9,563 nt of DNA from Candidatus Zixiibacteriota bacterium (GCA_030631455.1 DAOVLC010000029.1:1-9563), one strand, 5' to 3'; positions 1 to 7,688 are shown, counted from the stretch's first letter. Notes: a model not told the origin generated them from the letters alone. Numbers and translations are program-made.

Positions 1-279
1 AATATCGGCATGGCGTCCCGCGAACCGGGGAAGTTCGGCCTCGACATCGGGGAACTGGTGGAGTACGGCGCTTCGCCGCGGGCTACGATCTATTTGAATC
101 TCGCTGCTCGGGCGCATGCGTTTCTGCGGGGACGCGGGTATATTACACCTGAGGATGTCAAGACAATTGGAATGGATGTGCTTCGGCACAGAATAATCCT
201 CACCTACGAAGCTGAGGCTGAAGAACTGTCGACCGAGGACATTGTCCAGAAGATATTCGATACGATAGAGGTGCCGTAG
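1..279 (+). CDS. moxR: MoxR-family AAA+ ATPase, C-terminal end only (partial)
   Basis: The reading frame is open from the first base and ends at a TAG at 277-279, so only the last 92 residues are visible and the true start lies to the left. The visible part is the end of the ATPase core plus the C-terminal lid. It contains the sensor-2 motif GASPRA (visible residues 23-28, Arg 27), then a helical lid with GRGYITPEDV and VLRHRI, and ends in a short helix and IEVP. This pattern is typical of the MoxR/RavA class, whose members act as chaperone-like ATPases that activate von Willebrand A proteins. Walker A and B lie outside the window. The next gene starts 3 bases after the stop and encodes a DUF58 protein, the usual MoxR partner. 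An internal ATG at 10 is not the start because homologous sequence continues before it. Confidence 0.93.
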   Translation, partial: NIGMASREPGKFGLDIGELVEYGASPRATIYLNLAARAHAFLRGRGYITPEDVKTIGMDVLRHRIILTYEAEAEELSTEDIVQKIFDTIEVP

Positions 280-282
280 AAA

Positions 283-1170
283 GTGCCGTTAGACACCAGG
301 GAAATACTCAAGAAAGTCCGTCGCATCGAGATTCGGACGAGGAGAATTGTCGACGACATCATATCCGGCGAATACCATTCAAGCTTCAAGGGGCAGGGGA
401 TGGAATTCGATGAGGTAAGAGAGTATCTTCCGGGAGATGATGTCCGTCTGATCGATTGGAATGTCACGGCGAGGTACGGCACACCATTCATAAAGAAATT
501 CGCCGAAGAGCGGGAGTTGACGGTTATCATCCTGATGGATGTATCGGGATCGAAGCGATTCGGGACTGCAGACTATTTCAAATCCGAGCTTGCCGCCGAG
601 CTTACGGCTCTTCTCGCTTTCGCTGCAATTAAGAACAATGACAAGGTAGGAATGATTGCCTTTTCCGACCGGATCGAGAAGTTCATTCCACCGAAGAAGG
701 GACGCCAGAACGTTCTGCGTTTGGTGCGTGAGGTGTTGTATTTCGAGCCTGAGGGGCATGGAACCGATATCAAGGGAGCGCTCGAGTATTTCAATCGTGT
801 TATCAAGAGGAGGGCGGTCCTTTTCGTAATATCTGATTTCATCGACGAGGACTTCACCAAGCCGCTGATGGTCGCCAACCAGAAGCACGATGTAGTAGCG
901 ATAAACTTGACTGATCCGCGCGAACTGACGATTTCCGAATCCGGACTGCTGTTCCTCGAAGATGCCGAAACAGGGAGAAAAATGTGGGTCGATACATCGA
1001 GCCGGAACTTCCGTGAGTCATTCGAGGATAATGCTCGGCGCAGGCAGGAAGAGATCGACACAATGTTCAAGCACTTGAATGTCGACCACGTTTCGCTTTC
1101 GACCGCAGGCAGTTACATCGAACAGTTGACGAAGTTCTTCAAGATGCGAGAATTAAAGAGACACCACTGA
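283..1170 (+). CDS. DUF58 family protein with VWA-like fold
   Basis: This 295-residue protein has the full DUF58 signature. Residues 37-59 carry the GxGxEFxxxRxYxxGDDxRxIDW block, followed by an ERELTV segment and a VWA-like core. A complete MIDAS metal site is visible: D86-V-S88-G-S90, T161 and D185 (ISDF). No signal peptide or membrane segment is seen, so it is probably a cytoplasmic protein at the membrane face. The start is GTG at 283. An AGAGG at 267-271 lies 11 bases upstream, and the N-terminus (EILKKVRRIEIRTRR) matches how this family normally begins. The 3-base gap after moxR implies co-translation. In this family the DUF58 protein is the presumed direct partner of MoxR; which substrate it helps to mature or assemble is not known from the sequence. 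Confidence 0.95.
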   Translation: MPLDTREILKKVRRIEIRTRRIVDDIISGEYHSSFKGQGMEFDEVREYLPGDDVRLIDWNVTARYGTPFIKKFAEERELTVIILMDVSGSKRFGTADYFKSELAAELTALLAFAAIKNNDKVGMIAFSDRIEKFIPPKKGRQNVLRLVREVLYFEPEGHGTDIKGALEYFNRVIKRRAVLFVISDFIDEDFTKPLMVANQKHDVVAINLTDPRELTISESGLLFLEDAETGRKMWVDTSSRNFRESFEDNARRRQEEIDTMFKHLNVDHVSLSTAGSYIEQLTKFFKMRELKRHH

Positions 1171-1195
1171 TACGAGTTTTTCCGTACCACACACA

Positions 1196-2149
1196 ATGAT
1201 AACAAAGTCATCATATAGATTGCCTATGCTTGCGATGCTGCTTGCTCTTGGAATGGGCGGCATAGTCATCGCTCAGGATGTGCCACTGTCAGTCAAGGCC
1301 GAGATAGACTGGCAGCAGGCTTATGTCGGCGACAGGTTGAGATTCACGCTGACATTGGTTGCTGACTCTGCAACTTCTGTCGACTCGATTCCGGTGGGTG
1401 AGAGCCTCGGCGATTTCGATGTGATAGGCAGGCAGTACGATTTGTCGGGAGACGGTTCTGGCGGACTCAGGCACACCGTCGACTTCGATCTGGCAGTCTA
1501 CAAGACGGGTCAGTTCTGGATTCCGCAGATTCCGATCCGTTTTATTCATGCCGACAGCACCACCTCTGAATTCATGACCGATTCGCTGGTTGTAATTATT
1601 ATGAGTGTCGCGAGCGGTGATTCTCTTGTCGATATAAAGGGTCTCAAGCCACAGATATACTTCGGAAGTCAGTTCCCGTGGCTATATGTGATAGCAGCCG
1701 TAATCTTCCTGGCAGGTATTATTGTCTGGATATGGAGGAGGCGGAAGAAATCGGAAGCTGTTGCCGAAGCCAAACCGGTCGACACTCGCCCGCCATGGGT
1801 GATTGCCGATGAAGCTATGAGAAAACTACGGGAATCCGGTCTGCTTGCGAACGGGGAGTTCAAGCTCTTTTACCTCAAGCTGACCGATATTCTCCGAGCA
1901 TACATTGAGCCTCGTTTTGGCGTCGACGCGCTCGATCGCACCACGTCGGAGCTGAGAGAGGATCTGACGCAAATAAGCCTCGATGACCACCACTATGATC
2001 TGCTTTTCGAATTATTCGACAGTGCAGACCTGGTGAAGTTCGCGAAGCTCAGACCGGAGATGAGTCATGCGGAGAACGATTTTCAGAAGGGTTGGCAGTT
2101 CGTCCAGGGTACCGGAGAAAAACGTCCTGTAGGTGTGAGCGGAATATGA
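1196..2149 (+). CDS. single-pass membrane protein, mini-BatD / DUF4381-like
   Basis: The 317-residue protein starts with a clear signal peptide (Lys4, Arg8, hydrophobic 11-26, likely cut after VIA26). A periplasmic beta-rich domain of about 30-140 follows, then a conserved-looking DIKGLKP motif at 146-152, one membrane helix at about 161-180 with RRRKK after it, and a cytoplasmic helical domain at about 200-305. The layout is that of a shortened BatD: one Ig-like domain, one helix and the same type of C-terminal domain. The stretch FYLKLTDILRAYIEPRFGV aligns by eye with FYTEISRALNEYVGDKFNI in BatD. Genes of this type sit between DUF58 and batA in Bat operons. There is no good Shine-Dalgarno before ATG 1196; ATG 1226 is possible but would remove the basic N-region. 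The stop overlaps the batA start as ATGA. Confidence 0.82.
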   Translation: MITKSSYRLPMLAMLLALGMGGIVIAQDVPLSVKAEIDWQQAYVGDRLRFTLTLVADSATSVDSIPVGESLGDFDVIGRQYDLSGDGSGGLRHTVDFDLAVYKTGQFWIPQIPIRFIHADSTTSEFMTDSLVVIIMSVASGDSLVDIKGLKPQIYFGSQFPWLYVIAAVIFLAGIIVWIWRRRKKSEAVAEAKPVDTRPPWVIADEAMRKLRESGLLANGEFKLFYLKLTDILRAYIEPRFGVDALDRTTSELREDLTQISLDDHHYDLLFELFDSADLVKFAKLRPEMSHAENDFQKGWQFVQGTGEKRPVGVSGI

Positions 2150-3141
2150 TATTCAGATTCGCCACACCGATCGCGTTTGTCCTGCTTGCGGTAGTGCCAC
2201 TGCTGATACTCTGGCTGATTCGGTACAGGCGAAAAAGGACCTCGGATATTGTCTATTCAGACCTGCGGCTCATCAAGGCCTCTCGCCCGGGTGGCAGGAT
2301 ATGGGCTGAGTTCATTTCGCCCGGGGTGCGTCTTCTCGGGCTCGCTCTCCTGATAGTGGCGCTGGCTCGGCCGCAGACTGGAAATGTCAATACTGAGACA
2401 ACAACCGAAGGGATCGATATCATCCTGACGCTCGACATTTCCGGGAGCATGAAGGCGGAAGATTTCAAACCTCAGAACAGACTTTATGTGTCCAAGGAAG
2501 TGATAAAGGATTTCATCAGGAGTCGGGCGAACGACAGGATCGGTCTCGTCGTCTTTGCGCGGGAGAGCTTCACCCAGTGTCCTCTTACGCTCGATTACAA
2601 CATCCTCCTGAATTTCCTCGATCAGGTCACGTTTGATATGGTTGAGGATGGAACGGCCATAGGCATGGCGATTGCGAACAGCTGCAACAGGCTCAAGGAC
2701 TCTCATGCGAAGAGCAAGGTGATAATACTCTTGACTGACGGTGTCAACAATGCGGGCGAAATCAATCCGGTGACCGCCGCGGAGATAGCCAAGACTCTCG
2801 GGATAAGAATATACGCGATTGGCGCGGGAAAACCCGGCCCGGCGCCGTATCCGGTCGATGACCCGGTATTCGGCAGGCGATACGTCAACGTCGAGAATGA
2901 GATTGACGAGGAGTCGCTCCGGCAAATCGCTCAACTGACCGATGGCAAGTTCTACCGCGCCAAGGACGTGGATGGTCTGAAGAAGACGTATGATGAGATA
3001 TCATCGCTGGAGACGACAAAGATCGAGACGAAGCAGTATTTGCAGTTCAAGGAATTGTACATGTATCTGTTGACTTTAGGCTTTGGACTGATACTGATCG
3101 AGGTGGTGATATCCCAGACCCGCTTCAGAAAGCTCCCGTAG
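2146..3141 (+). CDS. batA: BatA, membrane-anchored von Willebrand A protein
   Basis: This 331-residue protein begins MIFRFATP at ATG 2146, overlapping the preceding stop by 4 bases (ATGA). A longer in-frame start at 2092 adds 18 residues that lie inside the upstream gene and look unlike any BatA. Order of parts: membrane helix at about 9-25, a second hydrophobic segment at about 60-73 ending in the ARPQ motif, a VWA domain at about 89-285, and a C-terminal helix at about 305-323. The MIDAS site is complete: D97-I-S99-G-S101, T170 and D198 (LLTDG). BatA and the next gene product BatB are paralogues with the same topology; the VWA domain is expected in the periplasm between the anchors. A strong hairpin spans the stop codon (3112-3158). 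It is called BatA rather than BatB by order and by the DISGSM form of the motif. Confidence 0.94.
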   Translation: MIFRFATPIAFVLLAVVPLLILWLIRYRRKRTSDIVYSDLRLIKASRPGGRIWAEFISPGVRLLGLALLIVALARPQTGNVNTETTTEGIDIILTLDISGSMKAEDFKPQNRLYVSKEVIKDFIRSRANDRIGLVVFARESFTQCPLTLDYNILLNFLDQVTFDMVEDGTAIGMAIANSCNRLKDSHAKSKVIILLTDGVNNAGEINPVTAAEIAKTLGIRIYAIGAGKPGPAPYPVDDPVFGRRYVNVENEIDEESLRQIAQLTDGKFYRAKDVDGLKKTYDEISSLETTKIETKQYLQFKELYMYLLTLGFGLILIEVVISQTRFRKLP

Positions 3142-3158
3142 CTGAAACCGGTCTGGGA
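3112..3158 (+). promoter_or_regulatory. hairpin over the batA stop codon (batA-batB junction)
   Basis: Two 17-base arms, 3112-3128 and 3142-3158, pair at 15 of 17 positions. The outer 9 bp (TCCCAGACC with GGTCTGGGA) are perfect, two mismatches follow (3121/3149 and 3123/3147), and then 5 perfect bp. The 13-base loop contains the TAG stop of batA. The bases that follow are AT-rich (GATTATTCGTATAT) but are not a T-run, so this is not a canonical intrinsic terminator. It is more likely an intercistronic structure that affects mRNA stability, partial termination or uncoupling of batB translation. Confidence 0.6.
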
Positions 3159-3192
3159 GATTATTCGTATATACGATGAGTGGTGAAAGATA

Positions 3193-4215
3193 ATGAAATT
3201 CGCTCAGGCTGAAATACTGTTCGCTTTATTTGCGATCCCTGTTCTGGTCATATTTTTCCTGTGGGCCAGGCACTCCCGGCAGGGTGCCAGAGACCGTTTT
3301 GCACACCCTTCGAAGCTTGTATTGCTAGCGCAGACATATTCGAGAACCGGGCGTATCACCAGATTCATACTGCTCCTTCTCGCTGTCGTGTTCCTGGTTT
3401 TCGCAGCGGCGCGGCCTCAATGGGGCACACACGCCGTGATGCTCAAGAGGGAGGGTCTCGATATAATGATTATCCTCGACACATCTTCATCGATGGAAGC
3501 CGAGGACATGAAACCGAGCAGAATCGAGAAGGCAAAGCAGGAGATTCGAGGAATCGTCGAGCGGCTCGCGGGCGACAGGATCGGGCTCGTGCTATTTGCC
3601 GGTCAGAGCTTTATACACTGCCCGCTGACTCTCGATTACTCCGCCTTTAACATATTTATGGACGTCGTGAGCACAGATATTATTCCAACTCAGGGAACAG
3701 CCATTGGAAACTCCATCGAGACCGCCCTGAGTGCATTCGATCAGAAACACCGCAAGTACAAAGTGGCTATTCTCTTGACGGACGGGGAGGATCACGACAC
3801 GAAACCGTTGGAGGCTGCAGCGAAAGCCCGCGAGCAGGGTGTGCGAGTGTTCACAATCGGCATCGGGTCGGTCAGGGGAGAGCCGATACCGATTAAGAAC
3901 CGCAGAGGCGATGTCCTTGGTTACAAGAAGGATGAGGATGGTTCGGTTGTCATGACACGGTTGGACGAGGTCACTCTCCAGCAAGTAGCGGACATTACCG
4001 GAGGTGTGTATTACAGGGCGACCGCAGGCGAGATTGAGCTCGATCGCATATACGACGAGATACTTGGTATGGAAAAGAAGGAGCTTGAGGGCAAGCTAAC
4101 GACGCAGTATGAAGATCGCTTTCAATATCCTTTGGTCGCAGGCATTTTCTTCCTTATACTTGAATTTGTGGTGACCGATAAGAAGCTCGGGAGAAATCGC
4201 AGGAAATCAAGATGA
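3193..4215 (+). CDS. batB: BatB, membrane-anchored von Willebrand A protein
   Basis: The 340-residue protein is a paralogue of BatA, with an N-terminal helix at about 8-24, a second at about 57-73 ending in AARPQWG, a VWA domain at about 88-290, and a C-terminal helix at about 311-328 followed by a basic tail. The MIDAS residues are intact: D96-T-S98-S-S100, T169 and D197 (LLTDGEDHD). The LLTDGEDH form and the GTAIG motif are typical of BatB. ATG 3193 has a GGTGA at 3182-3186 with 6-base spacing. A 51-base gap separates it from batA, the widest in the operon, whereas its stop overlaps the batC start (ATGA). In Bat systems BatA and BatB are thought to form complexes together with the TPR protein BatC. 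No missing or damaged residue was seen. Confidence 0.94.
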   Translation: MKFAQAEILFALFAIPVLVIFFLWARHSRQGARDRFAHPSKLVLLAQTYSRTGRITRFILLLLAVVFLVFAAARPQWGTHAVMLKREGLDIMIILDTSSSMEAEDMKPSRIEKAKQEIRGIVERLAGDRIGLVLFAGQSFIHCPLTLDYSAFNIFMDVVSTDIIPTQGTAIGNSIETALSAFDQKHRKYKVAILLTDGEDHDTKPLEAAAKAREQGVRVFTIGIGSVRGEPIPIKNRRGDVLGYKKDEDGSVVMTRLDEVTLQQVADITGGVYYRATAGEIELDRIYDEILGMEKKELEGKLTTQYEDRFQYPLVAGIFFLILEFVVTDKKLGRNRRKSR

Positions 4216-5036
4216 ACACACTCATTACATCGATACTGCTTGTACCGGTTTTGATGGCCACCCTGTCGGCAAAAGAGTCGTTCAAGAAACTGAACGACGA
4301 GGGGAACGACAAGTATCAGCAGGGTGAGTTCGAGGAAGCGCAGAGACTTCTCGAGGAAGCGAAGAATGAGAAACCGGGTGACCCGACAATCAATTTCAAT
4401 CTCGGAAGTGTTTATCATCAGGAGGGTGATTACGATCAGGCAAGCGAACGCTACCTGAACGCTGCCACTGCCGACGATAGCAACATGCGGTCGCACGCAC
4501 ACTACAACATCGGCAATACCGAGTTTCGAAAAGGCGATTACGAAAAAGCGGTTGAGGCATATAAGAAAAGCCTTGGTCTGAATCCTGACGATCTTGATGC
4601 AAAGTATAATCTCGAGGTGGCGCTTAGAATGCTCGAACAACAGCAGCAGCAGCAGAGTGAGTGTCAGGATCCGAAGGATCAGGAGGAGCAGGACGAGCAA
4701 GAGCAAAGTCAGGATCAACAGCAGAATGACGAGCAGCAACAGCAGGAAGAGCAGCAGCAGGATCAGCAGGAAAACGACCAACAGGAACAGGACCAACAGC
4801 AGCAAGAGCAGGATCAAGAACAGGAACAGCAGGAGCAAGAGCAACAGCAGTCGTCAGGGGAACAGAGTGAGGAAGAGCAGCAACAACAGCAGCAAATGGC
4901 TGAGCAACCTGTCGAGATGAGCGAGGAGGATGCCGAGCGTCTTCTAAACGCTGCGACAGGGAACGACAGAGAAGTCCTGCGCAAACTCGTCAGGAAAAAA
5001 GTCCCGGCAAGTGGCTATCAGGGGAAGGACTGGTAG
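4212..5036 (+). CDS. batC: BatC, TPR protein with long Gln/Glu/Asp tract
   Basis: The 274-residue protein has a signal-like N-terminus (hydrophobic 4-19, possible cut after LSA20). Three TPR-like units follow at about 24-56, 58-91 and 95-128, with the usual GxxxYxxGxYxxA pattern (for example YNIGNTEFRKGDYEKAVEAY). Residues 142-228 are almost entirely Gln, Glu and Asp. A short conserved-looking tail follows (EEDAERLLNA, then GYQGKDW at the very end); a terminal KDW is a familiar BatC feature. The start ATG 4212 overlaps the batB stop by 4 bases and has AGGAAA at 4201-4206. The TPR part probably scaffolds BatA and BatB in the periplasm. The acidic, Gln-rich part is expected to be disordered. 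Expansion or contraction of the tract by slippage is plausible because the DNA is CAG/CAA/GAG-rich. Confidence 0.93.
   Translation: MNTLITSILLVPVLMATLSAKESFKKLNDEGNDKYQQGEFEEAQRLLEEAKNEKPGDPTINFNLGSVYHQEGDYDQASERYLNAATADDSNMRSHAHYNIGNTEFRKGDYEKAVEAYKKSLGLNPDDLDAKYNLEVALRMLEQQQQQQSECQDPKDQEEQDEQEQSQDQQQNDEQQQQEEQQQDQQENDQQEQDQQQQEQDQEQEQQEQEQQQSSGEQSEEEQQQQQQMAEQPVEMSEEDAERLLNAATGNDREVLRKLVRKKVPASGYQGKDW
4635..4895 (+). repeat. imperfect CAG/CAA/GAG/GAC codon repeat inside batC
   Basis: About 260 bases are made of irregularly mixed CAG, CAA, GAG, GAA, GAC and GAT codons, giving residues 142-228 of BatC. Uninterrupted runs are short (for example six Gln codons at 4638-4655 and again near 4878-4895). 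The + strand is very poor in T. The bias also creates long open frames on the other strand and in another + frame; these are by-products, not genes. Confidence 0.9.
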
Positions 5037-6848
5037 ATGTTGTTGCGGTACCTGATAGCACTACTCGTTGTCTCGGTAGTCTGCACCGGCGCTTTCGGCG
5101 CAGATATCTCCTTTACCGCAGGTGTGGATCGGACAGAGATCAGCCTCGATGAGCAAATCACCCTTGAGCTCAATATTGCAGGCGATGCACAGAATCTCCC
5201 TCAACCCGCATCTCCCAAGATACCGGGTTTTCAGGTTTATGACTCCGGCACGTCGCAGCAGATTTCATTCGCGAACGGGGTAGTGCAATCCTCGGTTTCC
5301 CATCGTTTCGTGCTGGTGCCGAGGAAGGCCGGCGAGTTTGTGATTCCCCCGCAAGAAGTATCGTACGACGGGAAGCTTTATGCGACAAAACCAATCAAGC
5401 TCACTGTCACTCAGGCTTCTCGCCCGCAGCAGCGCTCGACTCAAAGAGAGGAAGAGCCATCGAGAAGGCAGGGATCGAACCGCAGTCGTGACAGAGATTT
5501 CTTTTGCGAGACTTTCATTGACAAAGACACAGCATACGTTAACGAGCAGATCACGCTGACATTCAGGTTCTATCAGGGCAAGCGTCTCCACACGAGCCCG
5601 GAATACAAGCCGCCGGCCACGACTGGCTTCTGGGTGGAAGACCTGCCTCCTCAGAAGAACTATAACAAGGAAGTCAGCGGCAGGATCTATTACGTTGCCG
5701 AGGTCAAGACCGCTCTCTTTCCGACATCACCCGGCGATAAAACGATCGGACGGGCAAGCCTGAACATTAAGCAGGATGATCTGTTCTCCATGTTTGATAG
5801 AGACCCGTTCGGGTTCTTCGACAGGAGACGGCATTCGAACGATCCTGTCTACCTTGAAACTGACCCTATCGAAGTCGTCGTTCTTCCGCTTCCGACCGAA
5901 GGGAAACCGGCCGATTTCTCCGGGAGTGTCGGTCAGTTCAGGATGTCTGCGAACATCGACAAGACCGAGATCGAGGTTAACCAGCCGGTGACGGTGAAGA
6001 TAAAGCTATCCGGGAAGGGGAACATCAAGACTCTTCCGGAGCCGTTATTACCGGAGTTGGAAGGATTCCGCGTGTTCAGCTCGGGGAAGTCGGAGAATGT
6101 CTCCAAAGCGGGATATGTTGTCGGTGGCTCCAAGACATTCGAGTTGACTTTCGTACCCAAGGAGCCAGGCAATTATACGGTTCCTGCGATAACGTCAAAC
6201 TACTTCGATCCGATTGAAGGTGTCTATAAGAACCTCACCGGCAAATCTTACGCGATCTCGGTTGCCGGAATATCTAACGAGGAGATTGCTGCGCAAACCG
6301 GATTTCCGACAGGTCGTCTCGATCTTGTGGCCAAGGATATTCGGTACATCATAACAGACAGATCGGGTACGAATTCCGGCACCAATCTTTATCTCGGCAA
6401 CCCGGTTTATCTCTTCCTGAATTTGATCCCTCTGGCGGCGCTTGCGTTGGTCTTCGCTGTAAGACGTCAAAAAGACAGGCTTGCCGGTGATGTCGGCTAC
6501 AGGCGATTGAAACAGGCGGTCAAGATGGCGAGATTGCGACTCTCCGAGGCGGATGGTTATCTCAAGCTGAACCAGGTGGAAAAGTTCTACACAGAGATCA
6601 GTAGGGCGCTGAATGAGTACGTCGGGGACAAGTTCAACATCTCCGCGCAGAGTCTGACCGGGTTACAGGTTGAACGAATCTTTACCGAGAAGAACGCGCC
6701 TGAAGATCTTCGGAGCCAATATGCAGAGATTATCTCGACTTGCGATGAGGGGCGGTTCGCGGCTTCGAGTCACGACGACAGCGTAATGCCGCAGGTTCTG
6801 AAGATGGCCGAGGAATGGATCGTGAGGTTTGAGGACAACGCGAAATGA
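5037..6848 (+). CDS. batD: BatD, large periplasmic Ig-like protein with membrane anchor
   Basis: The 603-residue protein starts with a signal peptide (hydrophobic 5-19, cut near 21-22). At least three beta-rich Ig-like segments follow, at about 24-125, 153-284 and 293-411. The first two are separated by an Arg/Gln/Ser-rich linker (128-154). The second contains an Asp/Phe/Arg-rich loop (about 247-266) of a kind common in BatD proteins. One membrane helix lies at about 452-475, and residues 476-603 form a cytoplasmic helical domain related by eye to that of the protein at 1196-2149. Length and order fit BatD (oxygen-tolerance family). The ATG directly follows the batC stop and has a GGGGAAGGA at 5021-5029. 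Cys16 does not sit in a good lipobox (SVVC), so ordinary signal peptidase I cleavage is favoured. The stop overlaps the batE start. Confidence 0.94.
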   Translation: MLLRYLIALLVVSVVCTGAFGADISFTAGVDRTEISLDEQITLELNIAGDAQNLPQPASPKIPGFQVYDSGTSQQISFANGVVQSSVSHRFVLVPRKAGEFVIPPQEVSYDGKLYATKPIKLTVTQASRPQQRSTQREEEPSRRQGSNRSRDRDFFCETFIDKDTAYVNEQITLTFRFYQGKRLHTSPEYKPPATTGFWVEDLPPQKNYNKEVSGRIYYVAEVKTALFPTSPGDKTIGRASLNIKQDDLFSMFDRDPFGFFDRRRHSNDPVYLETDPIEVVVLPLPTEGKPADFSGSVGQFRMSANIDKTEIEVNQPVTVKIKLSGKGNIKTLPEPLLPELEGFRVFSSGKSENVSKAGYVVGGSKTFELTFVPKEPGNYTVPAITSNYFDPIEGVYKNLTGKSYAISVAGISNEEIAAQTGFPTGRLDLVAKDIRYIITDRSGTNSGTNLYLGNPVYLFLNLIPLAALALVFAVRRQKDRLAGDVGYRRLKQAVKMARLRLSEADGYLKLNQVEKFYTEISRALNEYVGDKFNISAQSLTGLQVERIFTEKNAPEDLRSQYAEIISTCDEGRFAASSHDDSVMPQVLKMAEEWIVRFEDNAK

Positions 6849-7606
6849 ACCTTCGTCGTATCGGGATTGCTGTAATCGCATGTGTTCTGCTGTCTTGCTC
6901 GGCGTATGCTAACGGTGCGCTTGAGCACGACTTCGATGTTGCGAACGATCTCTATCAGAAAGGAGATTATGCCGGTGCGATTGAGAATTATCTCAAGCTT
7001 GTAGTGGCAGGCGTCGACAACCCGGTGCTGCACTACAATCTCGGCAACTCGTACTTCAAGACCAGTCAACTCGGGCTGGCTATCGCCATGTACAACCGCG
7101 CGCTGAGGCTCGATCCGCGCAACGATGATATCAGGGCAAACCTTACTTTTGCGAAGCAGTTTATGGTCGACAAGGTCGACCCGACCGCCGAGAACCCGAT
7201 CTGGAGATGGTACAGGTCGGTCGTACTGAACTACACCGCCAACGAGTGGACTGTTCTGACGTCGATCCTGTTTGTCATTACTGTATTAATCCTGATGTAC
7301 ATGATTTGGACGCGGGATCGAAGGTTTCTTGTCAAGACAGTCGTGTCATCCGCGCTCATCGTGTTTATCGTTTGCGGCGTCTGCACAGGGGTCAACGTTC
7401 ACCTCAGTTACAACTCGCCGCGAGGGGCGATAGTCGTGCCGGAAGTATCGATCAAGGCTGGCCCGGGCGAGGATTTCGGAGAGCAGTTTGTCGCTCACGA
7501 GGGGCTGACGTTCAATATCCTGAAGCAGGAGAGCGGCTGGTATCACGGCATCTTCGACAATCGCCTCAAAGGCTGGATCAGAATCTCCGACGCAGTAAAG
7601 ATATAA
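6845..7606 (+). CDS. batE: BatE, TPR and SH3-like membrane protein
   Basis: The 253-residue protein has an N-terminal export signal (Arg4-Arg5, hydrophobic 6-17). It then has two TPR units at about 30-95 (HYNLGNSYFKTSQLGLAIAMYNRAL), two membrane helices at about 136-154 and 163-183, and a C-terminal SH3-like domain at about 194-253 (VSIKAGPGEDF and GWYHG with GWIRISD). This is the standard BatE order. LLSC at 15-18 could act as a weak lipobox, or cleavage could occur after AYA22. ATG 6845 overlaps the batD stop as ATGA. BatE is the last gene of the operon; a GC-rich hairpin begins 51 bases after its stop. The TPR and SH3 parts suggest protein-protein or cell-wall contacts, but no partner can be named from the sequence. 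Confidence 0.92.
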   Translation: MNLRRIGIAVIACVLLSCSAYANGALEHDFDVANDLYQKGDYAGAIENYLKLVVAGVDNPVLHYNLGNSYFKTSQLGLAIAMYNRALRLDPRNDDIRANLTFAKQFMVDKVDPTAENPIWRWYRSVVLNYTANEWTVLTSILFVITVLILMYMIWTRDRRFLVKTVVSSALIVFIVCGVCTGVNVHLSYNSPRGAIVVPEVSIKAGPGEDFGEQFVAHEGLTFNILKQESGWYHGIFDNRLKGWIRISDAVKI

Positions 7607-7657
7607 TCCACGATAACAGTACCGCAATTCGTCGCTCGCAGGCGCTTTTCCGAATAT

Positions 7658-7688
7658 CACACGGGCAGCGATAACCGCTGCCCGTGTG
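7658..7688 (+). terminator. perfect 13-bp hairpin after batE, probable operon end
   Basis: CACACGGGCAGCG (7658-7670) pairs perfectly with CGCTGCCCGTGTG (7676-7688) around a 5-base loop, ATAAC. Nine of 13 pairs are G-C. No T-run follows (next bases CGTCTGCC), so it is not a textbook intrinsic terminator. It could stop transcription with help, or protect the 3' end of the bat mRNA. Its place right after the last bat gene supports the role. Confidence 0.5.

Noticed and set aside
2092..2145. N-terminal extension of BatA from an upstream ATG
   Set aside because: The extra 18 residues are Arg/Cys-rich, overlap the end of the upstream gene and are unlike BatA N-termini. ATG 2146 gives the standard membrane-helix start and an ATGA coupling.
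2257..2934. 225-codon minus-strand frame opposite batA
   Set aside because: Its composition (Arg-rich, no domain) and position fully inside a well-conserved gene mark it as a shadow of the batA coding bias.
4122..4844. Long minus-strand open frame encoding a Leu-rich, membrane-like protein
   Set aside because: It is the complement of the CAG/CAA/GAG-rich tract and the ends of batB and batC. The Leu runs come from reading CTG/TTG on the opposite strand, and the frame has no independent support.
4635..4895. CRISPR or tandem-repeat array in the Gln tract
   Set aside because: There is no constant repeat unit with unique spacers, and the pattern is explained by codons for Gln, Glu and Asp in frame with batC.
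4594..4920. Plus-strand Ser/Arg/Asn-rich open frame inside batC
   Set aside because: It is the same low-complexity DNA read one frame over (AGC, AGA, AAC codons). It has no ribosome site and is fully contained in batC.
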